64,000 nt of DNA from Massilia sp. PAMC28688 (GTDB taxonomy: Bacteria; Pseudomonadota; Gammaproteobacteria; Burkholderiales; Burkholderiaceae_D), in NCBI RefSeq assembly GCF_019443445.1, contig NZ_CP080378.1, positions 5,084,001-5,148,000 of the forward strand. Reading direction: 5' to 3'. The notes under the pieces are model-generated. The model saw nothing but the letters and a program-made list of their open reading frames with translations. It did not search any database and had not been told where the DNA came from. The translations under genes were made by a program, and so were the position numbers. Below are positions 1-8,533 of this stretch, piece after piece. Position 1 is the stretch's first letter. Every line of letters begins with the position of its first letter.

Positions 1-1106
1 TGGGGATCGGCCAGCAGGATTTCCAGCGTCTGCACATAGCGCTCCACAGGGGCGTCGCCAATGATGTCGACCGGGTTGCCGCGCGACCAGGTGCGCGGCA
101 GCACCTGGTCCAGGCGGGCCATGGTCGCGGGCGATAGCTGCGCCATGCTGCCGCCGCCCGCCACCAGGGCGTCGGTCGCCATGACGCCCGGTCCGCCGCC
201 ATTGGTCATGATGGCCACCTGTTCGCCGAACAGGGGGCGCGCCCTGCCCAGCGTTTCCACCGCCGCAAACAGGTCTTCGGTGGTGAGCACGCGCAGCATG
301 CCGGCGCGGCGGAAGGCGGCGTCGTAGACATCGTCGGCCCCGGCCAGCGCGCCGGTGTGCGAGGCGGCGGCGCGCGCCCCTTCGGCCACCCGCCCGGACT
401 TGAGTACCAGCGTCGGCTTGCTGCGCGCGGCGGCGCGCGCGGCGGACATGAACTTGCGCGCGTGGCGCACATCTTCCATGTACAGGAGGATGGCGCCGGT
501 ATGCGGGTCGCTGGCAAGATAGTCGAGCAGGTCGCCAAAATCGACGTCGGCGCTGTCGCCCAGCGACACAAAGTGCGAAAAGCCGATGCCGTGCGCGCGC
601 GCCCAGTCAAGCACACCGGTCACCAGGGCCCCGGACTGCGAGACAAACGCAATCTTGCCGGGCTGCGCCCCGGTGTGGGCGAAACTGGCATTGAGACCTA
701 TGCGCGGCACCAGCAAGCCCACACAGTTCGGACCGAGCAGGCGCAGCACAAAGGGCCGGGCCGCAGCGAGCATGTCCTGCCTGTGCTCGCGCGACAGGCC
801 GGCCGTGAGCACGACGGCCGCGCGTGTGCCCAGTTCGCCCAGCTGGCGCACGATGGTGGCCACCGTGGCCGGCGGGGTGCAGATGACGGCCAAATCCGGT
901 GCGGCCGGCAGGCTGCGCACGCCGTGCCAGACGCGCAAGCCGGCCAGTTCGTCATACTTGGGATTGACGGGGTAGACGGCCCCTGTGAAGCCGCCCTCCA
1001 TGATGTTGCGCAGCACGGTGGCCCCCACGCTGCCGGGCCGGCTCGATGCGCCCACGATGGCCACCGATGCCGGTGCCAGCAGATAGTTCAGGTTTCTGAC
1101 GCTCAT
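1..1106 (-). CDS. Acetate-CoA ligase (ADP-forming)-type / CoA-binding protein, C-terminus cut by window edge
   Basis: About 368 codons are in the window, and the frame stays open to base 1. The start ATG at 1106 gives MSVRNLNYLLAPASVAIVGA. This is the classic beginning of the CoA-binding Rossmann domain of ADP-forming acyl-CoA synthetases: a PxSVAIVGAS loop near residues 12-20, then a conserved VYPVNPKY. A succinyl-CoA-ligase-like domain follows, with GPNCVG near residue 135, FVSQSGAL near 165 and a KSGR segment. An SHTGALAG segment follows near 250-257; the phosphorylated His of this family lies in such an SHTGA motif. Proteins of this type either make or use acetyl-CoA (acetate + CoA + ATP), or are the larger Pat/YfiQ-like lysine acetyltransferases with a GNAT domain at one end. 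The missing 3' part prevents a choice. It is divergent from the hydrolase at 1212. Confidence 0.85.
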   Translation of the reverse strand, partial: MSVRNLNYLLAPASVAIVGASSRPGSVGATVLRNIMEGGFTGAVYPVNPKYDELAGLRVWHGVRSLPAAPDLAVICTPPATVATIVRQLGELGTRAAVVLTAGLSREHRQDMLAAARPFVLRLLGPNCVGLLVPRIGLNASFAHTGAQPGKIAFVSQSGALVTGVLDWARAHGIGFSHFVSLGDSADVDFGDLLDYLASDPHTGAILLYMEDVRHARKFMSAARAAARSKPTLVLKSGRVAEGARAAASHTGALAGADDVYDAAFRRAGMLRVLTTEDLFAAVETLGRARPLFGEQVAIMTNGGGPGVMATDALVAGGGSMAQLSPATMARLDQVLPRTWSRGNPVDIIGDAPVERYVQTLEILLADP

Positions 1107-1211
1107 CGTTGTCCTTTTGCCGCGTTGCAATCCGGCCACTTTCCAGCCGAGCGATCAAATTCGTGAAGCAGCGCATATAGTACCGGCTTGAACCCGGTTA
1201 GAATTGCCCAT

Positions 1212-2138
1212 ATGAACCATTCCAGAAAAGTAGCAGTCGTTTCCGGCGCGCTCAGCGTGCTGTGGGTGGCCGCGACGGCAGCCATTGCCGCCAGCCAGCG
1301 GCGCCTGGTCTTCAATCCCACCATCAAGCGCGAAGTGCTCAACCCGCGCAGCACGGGCCACCGCACCCGGCCCATCGTACTACGCACCCAGGACGGCATC
1401 AAGCTGTCCGGCTGGCTCATGACGCCCCAGGTGGTGGGACCGCATCCGGCCGTGATTTACTTTGGCGGGCGCTCGGAAGAAGTGTCCTGGGTGGTGCGCG
1501 ACGCCGGCAAGCTGTTTCCCGGCATGGCGGTGCTGGCCGTGAACTATCGCGGCTACGGGCAGTCACAGGGAGATCCGGCCGAGCTGCACATGGTGGAAGA
1601 CGGCCGCATGCTGTACGACTGGCTGGCCGAACGCCACCACGTGGACGCTGCCCGCATTGCCGTGGTGGGGCGCAGCCTGGGCTCCGGCGTGGCGGTACAG
1701 GTGGCCATGGAGCGTCCGGCCCACTCGGTGGTGCTGATCACGCCTTACGATTCCATCCTGGCCATTGCCAAGCGCCGCTTCCGCGCGGTGCCGGTGGAAT
1801 ACGTGCTGCGCCACCGCTTTGAATCGGTCAAGTATGCGCCCTCGCTCAAGGCGCCCACCTACGTCCTGCGCGCGGCCAGCGACGACGTGGTGCCCCACTC
1901 TCATACCGACCAGCTGGTGTCCAAGCTGGGACGGCTGCACCTGGACGAGACGGTGCCCGAGTCGGACCACATGAATATTCCCTACCTGCCCGCGACCCAG
2001 GAACGGATCGCCGCTTTCCTCACCTACCAGTTCAGTCAACCCCTCCCAGCGTCAGCATCAGCAGCCGTCCCTGCGACTGCGGTTGAAGGTTTAGCGTCAG
2101 CAATACTCGTCCCGCCGGGTCCTGCGCCAGCGACGTGA
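1212..2138 (+). CDS. Alpha/beta hydrolase, membrane-anchored or exported
   Basis: A serine hydrolase of the alpha/beta fold, of the BAAT/DUF-type esterase kind often annotated simply as alpha/beta hydrolase. The start at 1212 gives MNHSRKVAVVSGALSVLWVA, a single hydrophobic N-terminal segment that could be an anchor or a signal peptide. The nucleophile elbow is GRSLGSG (around residue 157), the acid is the Asp in ASDDVVP, and the His is in SDHMN, so the triad looks complete. The last 30 or so residues are low-complexity Ala/Pro and lie inside the overlap (2032-2138) with the convergent lipoprotein gene. They may be a read-through extension rather than part of the fold. The substrate is unknown. 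Confidence 0.85.
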   Translation: MNHSRKVAVVSGALSVLWVAATAAIAASQRRLVFNPTIKREVLNPRSTGHRTRPIVLRTQDGIKLSGWLMTPQVVGPHPAVIYFGGRSEEVSWVVRDAGKLFPGMAVLAVNYRGYGQSQGDPAELHMVEDGRMLYDWLAERHHVDAARIAVVGRSLGSGVAVQVAMERPAHSVVLITPYDSILAIAKRRFRAVPVEYVLRHRFESVKYAPSLKAPTYVLRAASDDVVPHSHTDQLVSKLGRLHLDETVPESDHMNIPYLPATQERIAAFLTYQFSQPLPASASAAVPATAVEGLASAILVPPGPAPAT

Positions 2139-3213
2139 CGGCCGCGCCGCCCGGCCCGGCACCGTCATGGCCTGGCAGGATGTTCGACAGGTCGGTCCAG
2201 CGCGCGCCGCCATCGCGCGACACTGCCAGGTAGGGCTTGCCGCTGACGTGGTCGGCCCCGGCCGCCACCAGCACCTGCGGCCGCTTGCGCAGCGCCAGCA
2301 CGCTGCTGATCGTGGGAAAGGCTGCCGACTGGGGCGGATGCAAGATCACGAAGTGAAAGTTTTCCCCATGGTCAGTACTGCGCAGCAAGCCCCCGGCCAC
2401 CCCGGCAAAGACGGTGCCGGGCGAACCGGCGCGCTGCAACAGCTTGAGCCGGTGCTGTCCCAGGGGCGGCAGGGCTACCGGCAGGGCCTGGCTTGATGCG
2501 AGGCTGCCATCGCCGCCCAGGCGGTAAGCCTTCAGGTAAGACGCATCCTGGGCACAGGCCCCGCCCACCAGCAGGCGCCGCCCGGACACGGTGAAGCTGG
2601 CATGGCTGCAGCCGTGCTGCGCCAGCTCGCCCAGCAGCGCGCGCCAGCTGCGGCCATCATCGGCACTGGCCAGCACATTGATGCCGCCACCGGCATTCGA
2701 CAGCAGCGCCCCGCCCGCCAGCGCCAGCTGCGTCATCCACAAGCGGGTGCACGTGGTGTCGCGGCACATGCGTAAGGCCTCGTCGCGGGGCGCGAACCAT
2801 TCGTAGGGGCGTTCGAGCTTGCACAGGGAACGCTCGTCCACCCCGCCTGTCAGTGGCTGGAACAGGTAGATGCTGCCTGCCAGCCGGGCCAGCACGGGCG
2901 TGCGCAGGGGCGCGCCTGACCGCGCCGGTCCCAGGATGCAATCGCCCAGGTCCACGCTGCGCCACACGGTTGCCCGGTTCAGGACGGTGCCGCCGCGCAG
3001 GATTGCCGATCCGCTGGTGGCCGAATTGGCCAGTGCCAGGTAGGTGTGGCGGGCATCGAAGGCAATGCTGCCCATGCCGCGCTCATGGCTGAGCAGTACG
3101 TCAACCCGTCCATGGGGATGGGGAAGCGCGGGCGCCGGCGGCGCCGCAGGCACCGTGCAGGCCGTCAGCAAAACGGCCGCGAGCACGATGGCGGGAAGGG
3201 CGGTACGGGTCAC
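2032..3213 (-). CDS. Lipoprotein with Asp-box (BNR/sialidase-like) repeats
   Basis: The predicted protein has 393 residues and starts at a GTG with a good AGGAG Shine-Dalgarno 7 bases upstream. The N-terminus MTRTALPAIVLAAVLLTAC is a lipoprotein signal with a lipobox Cys at residue 19. Three Asp-box-like motifs (S-x-D-x-G-x-x-W/F) are visible: SADDGRSW, STDHGENF and SRDGGARW. They indicate a beta-propeller of the sialidase/WD40-like exo-alpha-sialidase class. Asp boxes are structural, and no sialidase arginine triad was identified, so enzymatic activity should not be assumed. It probably sits in the outer membrane or periplasm. Its 3' end overlaps the alpha/beta hydrolase gene by 107 bases on the other strand. 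Confidence 0.8.
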   Translation of the reverse strand: MTRTALPAIVLAAVLLTACTVPAAPPAPALPHPHGRVDVLLSHERGMGSIAFDARHTYLALANSATSGSAILRGGTVLNRATVWRSVDLGDCILGPARSGAPLRTPVLARLAGSIYLFQPLTGGVDERSLCKLERPYEWFAPRDEALRMCRDTTCTRLWMTQLALAGGALLSNAGGGINVLASADDGRSWRALLGELAQHGCSHASFTVSGRRLLVGGACAQDASYLKAYRLGGDGSLASSQALPVALPPLGQHRLKLLQRAGSPGTVFAGVAGGLLRSTDHGENFHFVILHPPQSAAFPTISSVLALRKRPQVLVAAGADHVSGKPYLAVSRDGGARWTDLSNILPGHDGAGPGGAAVTSLAQDPAGRVLLTLNLQPQSQGRLLMLTLGGVD

Positions 3214-3422
3214 GGTGGTCTCCTGGCACTGGCTGTCCCACCACCTTATTCCTTTGCAGCAAATCTATTTTGATCAGCAACAGGCGCCCCTCCCGAGCAG
3301 ACCGGCTGTAGGTAGGGGCGGTACGCCGCGGCCCGACTTTTCCTTGCAACAAGCGTAGTATGAAGCGTGTGACATCACAAAAAATTGGCAATTCAGGCCG
3401 GTAACGGCCGAGGAGTACGACC

Positions 3423-3857
3423 ATGGTTGACGAAGAACTGGCGGGCAGGCTGCGCCGCGTGCAGGATGCCGGACCGGCGCTGATGGGCGCTTTCAATGCC
3501 CTCACCCGCTCCCACGCCTATTTCCAGAATGCGGGCGACCTGAAAACCGTCTCGGTGTCCGATGTCCTCGACAATGGCAGCATTGAAGCGACCTTCCAGG
3601 GCGTGCGCATTGCCTTTGTCCTGGTGCCGGTGCTTGGCGCCAACCGCCGCCCGCGCGGGCGGGTGATTGTCATGCACTGCCACTGCGTGTATGGCTTGCC
3701 GAAACAAGACCTGCTCGGCGCCTTCACCTATGGGGAAGATGGCGTCACCGACCTCGATCCCGACAGTGCCGAGCACTGGCTGCACATGCAAAGCGACGGC
3801 GCATCCATTGTCCTGCGCTTCCTCGATGCCGCGCTGGTGGCCAACAAGACCGTGTGA
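3423..3857 (+). CDS. Hypothetical protein, 144 residues
   Basis: I do not recognise a family. The ATG at 3423 follows a strong GAGGAG ribosome site, and a small GC hairpin (GGCCG-GTAA-CGGCC) lies just upstream of that. The protein is soluble and mixed alpha/beta, with no signal peptide or membrane segment. It begins MVDEELAGRLRRVQDAGPAL and ends NKTV. A central stretch with Cys and His (MHCHCVYG) could bind metal but proves nothing. Codon use matches its neighbours. It stands alone, between a divergent lipoprotein gene and the porin, and a hairpin follows the stop codon. Confidence 0.7.
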   Translation: MVDEELAGRLRRVQDAGPALMGAFNALTRSHAYFQNAGDLKTVSVSDVLDNGSIEATFQGVRIAFVLVPVLGANRRPRGRVIVMHCHCVYGLPKQDLLGAFTYGEDGVTDLDPDSAEHWLHMQSDGASIVLRFLDAALVANKTV

Positions 3858-3890
3858 GCGCCTGCCCGGCCATGGCCGGGGCGCCGTTTG
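3858..3890 (+). terminator. Possible terminator hairpin after the 144-residue gene
   Basis: Immediately after the stop codon there is a strong GC inverted repeat centred on CCGGCCATGGCCGG, flanked by GCGCC on one side and GGCGC on the other, followed only by GTTTG. The stem is strong but the T run is poor, so this may be a weak intrinsic terminator. Confidence 0.4.
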
Positions 3891-4045
3891 CCTGAAACAT
3901 ACAGCTGACCGCCGCTGATGGCGCGGGCGCTTGACGTAGCTCAAGCCCTGGGTCAAAACCTGCCCCCAAGTCATGCTTTCAAATAACTTCTCATGAGCAG
4001 TACCGTATTTCATCCGGTAACCAACTCATGAGGACACAGACGGGC

Positions 4046-5068
4046 ATGAAAACTCCACTCATCGCAATCACCCTGGCCGCGGCCTGTTCGGGCAACGCCC
4101 ACGCGCAGTCCGTTACCCTGTACGGCGCCGTCGATGCCGGCCTGATCAAGCGCACGGGGAGCGCCACGGCCATTGGCAAGCGCGACGCCAATACGCTGGG
4201 AGTCAAGGGCAGCGAAGAGCTCGGTGCCGGGCTCAAGGCGCTGTTTCACCTGGAGATGCGCTATGAACCGGATACGGGCACCCAGGAAAGCGTCGTGCGT
4301 CCCATGTTCCAGGGCCAGAGCCGGGTAGGCCTGGCGGGCCCCTTCGGCACCTTGCGCATCGGGCGCGGCGTCACCGCCTATATGGAGGCAATGACCGCCT
4401 TCGAGCCTTTCCACGGCATTCCCTCGCCGGCCGGCTTCTATACCGATGTTGCCGTGGCCGGCTACACCACCCAGCCCCTGGACGCGGGCGGCAACTCCTT
4501 CAACCGCATTTCCAATGCCGTGTGGTACAACACGCCCGAATGGGGCGGCTTCCAGGTCAATGTCACGCTGGCCTCGCGCGAGGCCAACAACGGGCCGGCC
4601 ATCGTCGGCCGCGGCACCACGGCCATCCCCCAGTACGGCCCCGGCGCCCAGGCCTCGGCCAACCCCTACTCCGTGTCGGCCACCTACAAGCGCGGCCCGC
4701 TCGGGGCAATGGTGGGTGTGGAACGCAACGGCATCGAGTCGGACGTCTGGTCGCTGGCCGCCTTCTACAAACCGGTAACGCCCCTCAAGCTCATGGCCAT
4801 CTATGGCCGGCAAGACCGCGCCCATACCATGGCCGCCAACGCCGGCACCCGCGCCTGGGTGCTGGGCGCGAACTATGTCGTGGGCGGGGGGACTTTCCTG
4901 GTGGGCTATGGCCGCAAGGAGCCCGACGGTGCGGTGGCCACGCGCCAGACGTCGATTGGCTATGAGTATCCGCTGTCAAAGCGTACCTTTCTGTATGCCG
5001 ACGCTTCCCGCAAGCGCGCCGCGTCCGCGGTCAACCACGTCGACCTGGGGATCCGCGCCACGTTCTGA
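4046..5068 (+). CDS. General outer-membrane porin (betaproteobacterial OmpC/Omp32-like)
   Basis: A trimeric 16-strand beta-barrel porin for passive diffusion of small solutes across the outer membrane. The start at 4046 gives a clean signal peptide, MKTPLIAITLAAACSGNAHA, followed by the hallmark mature start QSVTLYGAVDAGL. Further family signatures are LGVKGSEELGAGLKALFHLE, a RVGLAGPFGTLRIGR segment, and the C-terminal strand ending in Phe (GIRATF), which is the BAM recognition signal. The mature length of about 320 residues is normal. An in-frame ATG 18 bases upstream (4028) would place charged residues before the signal and is less likely. The gene stands alone in its direction and is followed by an AT-rich region with a sigma-54-type promoter. 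Confidence 0.93.
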   Translation: MKTPLIAITLAAACSGNAHAQSVTLYGAVDAGLIKRTGSATAIGKRDANTLGVKGSEELGAGLKALFHLEMRYEPDTGTQESVVRPMFQGQSRVGLAGPFGTLRIGRGVTAYMEAMTAFEPFHGIPSPAGFYTDVAVAGYTTQPLDAGGNSFNRISNAVWYNTPEWGGFQVNVTLASREANNGPAIVGRGTTAIPQYGPGAQASANPYSVSATYKRGPLGAMVGVERNGIESDVWSLAAFYKPVTPLKLMAIYGRQDRAHTMAANAGTRAWVLGANYVVGGGTFLVGYGRKEPDGAVATRQTSIGYEYPLSKRTFLYADASRKRAASAVNHVDLGIRATF

Positions 5069-5169
5069 CTATCGGAAAAGGCTGATATCTTGTCAGAAAT
5101 CTTTACAGTTATTGACTGAAAGGCATTGCAAGTTTCATTAAATCATTGATTCCAATGGGAATTATTGTT

Positions 5170-5186
5170 TTGGCACAGTAATTGCT
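5170..5186 (+). promoter_or_regulatory. Sigma-54 (-24/-12) promoter for the PEP-CTERM gene
   Basis: The sequence TTGGCACAGTAATTGCT matches the RpoN consensus YTGGCACGrNNNTTGCW at every fixed position except the G after CAC. The GG and GC cores have the correct spacing. Transcription would start near 5197, giving a leader of about 28 bases before the ATG at 5225. PEP-CTERM genes of betaproteobacteria are known to be controlled by RpoN with the PrsK/PrsR two-component system, so match and context agree. Confidence 0.75.
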
Positions 5187-5224
5187 ACTACTGCCACATT
5201 AATTCACTTTTAGAAATGACCATA

Positions 5225-5995
5225 ATGAAACATGCAATCCTGGCTGCGGCCGCCCTCCTTGCCTTTGCCGGTCCTGCCCAGGCAGGCGTGATCTCGGACA
5301 CCGGCGCCGGCGCTTACTGGGGCGGCAACGACCACAGGTATGGCGACGTCATTGGTGGCGCCATGTTCGACATCACGGGTGCCACCGTGACGCTCGATGG
5401 CAGCATGCTTACCATCCGCATCGCGACCGCATTTGCCGGCCATGCCGGTACCGCAACCTATGCCGGTCCGAAGGGCATCGGCTATGGCGACGTGTTCCTC
5501 GGCGCCAGCTGGAACCCGGCCGGCACCGACGCGCATCACACCGGCGACAAGGCTGCCAACGGCACCAAATGGGCATACGGCCTGAACCTCGACGACCGGT
5601 GGAACAATCAAGGTGGCAGTTTCAGTCTGTATGAATTGAACGGCGCCACCAATGCCTACAACATCCTCAACAGCGAAAGCTTCATGAAGTGCACGCTGGG
5701 ATCGCAATGCTACTACCGCAATGGCCAGGCCACCGCTGTCAAGACCACGTCATCGACCGTGCGCCAGACCGGCCATACCGGCACCTGGACCGTGACGCGC
5801 GACCAGGGATTGCTGTTTAACATCGACGTGCGCGGCACCGCACTGGCCGGCTACGGCGACATGGCGCTGCACTGGGGCCAGACCTGCCAGAATGATGTCA
5901 TCGAAGGCATCACCGATGTGCCGGAACCGGCAAGCCCGGTCCTGATTGGCCTGGCCCTGGCGGCCCTGGCGCTGCGCCGCAGGGCGCGCGCATAA
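5225..5995 (+). CDS. PEP-CTERM sorting-domain exported protein
   Basis: A secreted protein of about 256 residues. The start at 5225 gives signal peptide MKHAILAAAALLAFAGPAQA. The C-terminus carries the tripartite exosortase signal: VPEPAS, a hydrophobic helix (PVLIGLALAALAL) and an arginine cluster (RRRARA). The middle (residues 20-225) is rich in Gly, Asp, Asn and Thr and looks like an all-beta domain; no catalytic motif was recognised. It has a few Cys residues (in MKCTLGSQCYY and QTCQND) that could form disulfides. Exosortase would cleave at the PEP site and attach the protein to the envelope or exopolysaccharide. No exosortase gene is in this window. Expression is probably RpoN-dependent through the site at 5170. 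Confidence 0.88.
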   Translation: MKHAILAAAALLAFAGPAQAGVISDTGAGAYWGGNDHRYGDVIGGAMFDITGATVTLDGSMLTIRIATAFAGHAGTATYAGPKGIGYGDVFLGASWNPAGTDAHHTGDKAANGTKWAYGLNLDDRWNNQGGSFSLYELNGATNAYNILNSESFMKCTLGSQCYYRNGQATAVKTTSSTVRQTGHTGTWTVTRDQGLLFNIDVRGTALAGYGDMALHWGQTCQNDVIEGITDVPEPASPVLIGLALAALALRRRARA

Positions 5996-6003
5996 GCGCC
6001 GGC

Positions 6004-6022
6004 GCCCCGGCCTGCCCGGGGC
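6004..6022 (+). terminator. Hairpin after the PEP-CTERM gene
   Basis: GCCCCGG and CCGGGGC form a perfect 7-base stem around a 5-base loop, nine bases after the stop codon. There is no T run, so it may be a processing or attenuation hairpin rather than a full terminator. Confidence 0.35.
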
Positions 6023-6068
6023 TGTCCGGGGTTGCCCAAACAGGGCTGCGGCATGCTATAACACTGCC

Positions 6069-6617
6069 ATGCCCCAGCCCATTCTCGTCATCTACGCCCA
6101 TCCCGCGCCGCACCTGTCGCGCGTGAACCGCCAGCTGGCCGACGCCGCGCGCGCCATCGACGGCGTGACCGTGCACGACCTGTACGACACCTACCCGGAC
6201 TTCTATATTGACGCCGCGGCCGAACAGGCGCGCCTGGCCGAGGCCGGGACCGTGGTCTTCCTGCACCCGATCCAGTGGTACAGCATGCCCTCGCTGCTCA
6301 AGGAATGGGTGGACGCGGTGCTGCAGTCCGGCTGGGCCCACGGCCCCGGTGGCACGGCCCTGGCCGGCAAAACCTACTGGCTGGTGGCCAGTACCGGCAG
6401 CCCGCAATCGGCCTATGCGCCAGGCGCCCTCCATGCCCGGCCGTTTGATGACTACCTGCCCCAGTTCCGCCAGACCGCCGCCCTGTGCGGCATGCACTGG
6501 GAGCCACCCCTGATCCTGCACGGCGCCCACCAGGCCAGCGACGCTGCACTGGCGCGACACATCGACACCTTCAGCGCCCGCCTGCGCGCGCTCGCCGCCA
6601 CCCCCACCAGAGGCTGA
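6069..6617 (+). CDS. kefF: KefF-like NAD(P)H quinone oxidoreductase, ancillary protein of the K+/H+ antiporter
   Basis: A flavodoxin-fold FMN oxidoreductase of the KefF/MdaB/NQO1 family, 182 residues. It starts MPQPILVIYAHPAPHLSRVN, the YAHP-x6-N pattern that forms the flavin site. A FLHPIQWYSMPSLLKEWVD block (residues 68-86) is diagnostic for this family, and a GSPQSAY loop follows. The neighbour is decisive: one base separates its stop codon from the start of a KefC-type antiporter, exactly the kefF-kefC arrangement of enterobacteria. The protein is expected to bind the antiporter on the cytoplasmic side and stimulate K+ efflux during electrophile stress, besides reducing quinones. Confidence 0.85.
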   Translation: MPQPILVIYAHPAPHLSRVNRQLADAARAIDGVTVHDLYDTYPDFYIDAAAEQARLAEAGTVVFLHPIQWYSMPSLLKEWVDAVLQSGWAHGPGGTALAGKTYWLVASTGSPQSAYAPGALHARPFDDYLPQFRQTAALCGMHWEPPLILHGAHQASDAALARHIDTFSARLRALAATPTRG

Positions 6618-6618
6618 C

Positions 6619-8421
6619 ATGGAACACGGCATCCTCGGAAATGCACTGATCTACCTGGCAGCGGCAGTGGTGGCCGTGCCGCTGGCCAAACGGCTCGGCC
6701 TGGGCGCGGTCCTGGGCTACCTGCTGGCCGGCATCGCCATCGGTCCCTGGGGCCTGGCCTTGATTGGCGAAGTCGAGACCATTCTCCACTTTGCCGAATT
6801 CGGGGTCGTATTGCTGCTGTTCGTCATCGGCCTGGAGCTCGAACCGCGCCGTCTGTGGGCCATGCGCCGTCCCATCTTTGGCTCCGGCACCGGCCAGGTC
6901 GTGGGAGTGGCCGCCGTGCTCATGGCCGTTGCCCTGATGCTGGGCATGACGTGGAAAGTGGCCCTGATTGCCGCCCTCGGCCTGTCGCTGTCGTCCACCG
7001 CAATCGCCCTGGCCACGCTCGAGGAACGCAATCTCAAGGCCACGCCCACCGGCACCTCGGCCTTTTCCATCCTGCTGTTCCAGGACATTGCCGCCATCCC
7101 CATGATTGCCATCATTCCGCTGCTGGGCGTGGCCGCCGCCAGTGACAGTGGCGGCGGCTGGATCGATGGCGCCCGCATCGCAGGCGCGATTGCCGCCATC
7201 GTCATCGGGGGCCGCTATCTGGTGCGCCCTGCCCTGCGTGCCATCGCCCGCAGCGGCCTGCGCGAAATCTTCACCGCCTTTGCTTTGCTGCTGGTGATCG
7301 GCATCGCGCTCCTGATGCAGTGGGTCGGCCTGTCGATGGCCTTAGGCGCGTTCATGGCCGGCGTGCTGCTGGCCGACTCCGAATATCGGCACGCGCTCGA
7401 ATCGGACCTCGAACCGTTCAAGGGCCTGCTGCTCGGCCTGTTCTTCATTGCCGTGGGCATGTCGGTCGATTTCGGCGTCCTGCTGGCGCAGCCGTGGCTG
7501 ATCCTGGGACTGGTGGCGGGCTTTCTGGCGATGAAGATCGCGGTATTGTATGGCCTGGCAATGGCAATCGGCATCCCGCCCAGCCAGCGCAGCCTGTTCG
7601 CCTTCCTGCTGTCGCAGGGCGGTGAATTTGCCTTCGTGGTATTCGGCGCCGCCCAGACGGCCGGGGTCCTGGGTGCGGACGCCGCCGCGATCCTGATCGT
7701 GGTGGTGGCCCTGTCCATGGTCACCACGCCGCTGCTGCTGATCGGCTACGACAAGCTGGTGGCGCCGCGCTACCGGGTGGCCGGCACGCGCCCGGCCGAT
7801 GCCATCGACGCCAACGATGGCCATGTCATCATCGCCGGCTTCGGGCGTTTTGGCCAGATCGTGGGCCGCCTGCTGGCCCTCAATCACATCAAGCTGACCG
7901 TGCTCGATCACGATCCCGACCAGATCGACCTGGTACGCAAATTCGGCTCCAAGGTGTTCTACGGCGACGCCACCCGGGTCGAACTGCTGCATGCCGCCGG
8001 CGCCCACGGCGCCCGGGCGCTGGTCGTGGCCATCGACGACATGGCCGACAGCCTGGCGCTGGTGGACGCAGTACGCGAAGCCTTCCCCGGCCTGCCCATC
8101 ATGGCGCGGGCGCGCAACGTGACCCATTACTACGACCTCATGGACCGCGGCGTCACGATCATTCACCGCGAAACGTTCGAGTCGGCGCTCATGATGGGGC
8201 GCGATGTGCTGCGCCAGCTGGGCTTTGGCGCCTACCGCGCGCGCCAGGCCACGCAAAAATTCAGGGCGCTCAATATCGCCAACTTGCACAAGGTCTACCC
8301 CTACTACAAGGACCAGGAGCAGTATGTCTCGATGGCCAGGCAGGCGCGCGACGAGCTCGAAGCCATGTTCGCGCTCGACAGCGAAGCGGCCAGCCCCGAC
8401 GGTGACGAACACTGGAAGTAG
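6619..8421 (+). CDS. kefC: KefB/KefC-type glutathione-regulated potassium-efflux antiporter (CPA2)
   Basis: A 600-residue inner-membrane K+/H+ antiporter. Residues 5-380 hold about 12 membrane segments of the Na_H_exchanger/CPA2 fold, with FAEFGVVLLLFVIGLELEP and the FQDIAAIPMIA segment typical of Kef proteins. The cytoplasmic part (about residues 400-520) is a TrkA-N/RCK domain that starts HVIIAGFGRFGQIVGRLL and has the acidic VLDHDPDQ end of the nucleotide site. In Kef systems this domain binds glutathione and its adducts to gate K+ efflux and acidify the cytoplasm for protection against electrophiles. The length matches KefC/KefB (about 600-620). It is translationally coupled to kefF (1-base gap). 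An inverted repeat follows 12 bases after the stop. Confidence 0.92.
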   Translation: MEHGILGNALIYLAAAVVAVPLAKRLGLGAVLGYLLAGIAIGPWGLALIGEVETILHFAEFGVVLLLFVIGLELEPRRLWAMRRPIFGSGTGQVVGVAAVLMAVALMLGMTWKVALIAALGLSLSSTAIALATLEERNLKATPTGTSAFSILLFQDIAAIPMIAIIPLLGVAAASDSGGGWIDGARIAGAIAAIVIGGRYLVRPALRAIARSGLREIFTAFALLLVIGIALLMQWVGLSMALGAFMAGVLLADSEYRHALESDLEPFKGLLLGLFFIAVGMSVDFGVLLAQPWLILGLVAGFLAMKIAVLYGLAMAIGIPPSQRSLFAFLLSQGGEFAFVVFGAAQTAGVLGADAAAILIVVVALSMVTTPLLLIGYDKLVAPRYRVAGTRPADAIDANDGHVIIAGFGRFGQIVGRLLALNHIKLTVLDHDPDQIDLVRKFGSKVFYGDATRVELLHAAGAHGARALVVAIDDMADSLALVDAVREAFPGLPIMARARNVTHYYDLMDRGVTIIHRETFESALMMGRDVLRQLGFGAYRARQATQKFRALNIANLHKVYPYYKDQEQYVSMARQARDELEAMFALDSEAASPDGDEHWK

Positions 8422-8433
8422 GGTCGCACACGT

Positions 8434-8454
8434 TATTGCTATCAGATAGCAATA
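8434..8454 (+). promoter_or_regulatory. Perfect 9-base inverted repeat between kefC and the exbD-like gene
   Basis: TATTGCTAT-CAG-ATAGCAATA is a perfect palindrome with a 3-base centre in an otherwise GC-rich region. With no T run, an operator for the downstream gene is as likely as a terminator for kefC. A stem with a 3-base loop could also act at the RNA level. Confidence 0.45.
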
Positions 8455-8533
8455 TTGGTTGCACCATGCTGGCAGGAGCGCTATGCTGGACACATCCGGC
8501 GCACGCCGTGCCGGCCTATCAGGGGGAACCACC

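Noticed and set aside
3225..3245. TGGCAC near the lipoprotein start as a second RpoN site
   Set aside because: The required TTGC at the proper distance is absent.
8459..8533. Upstream start for the exbD-like gene
   Set aside because: The 25 extra residues do not fit the family, and the ATG at 8534 has the better ribosome site.
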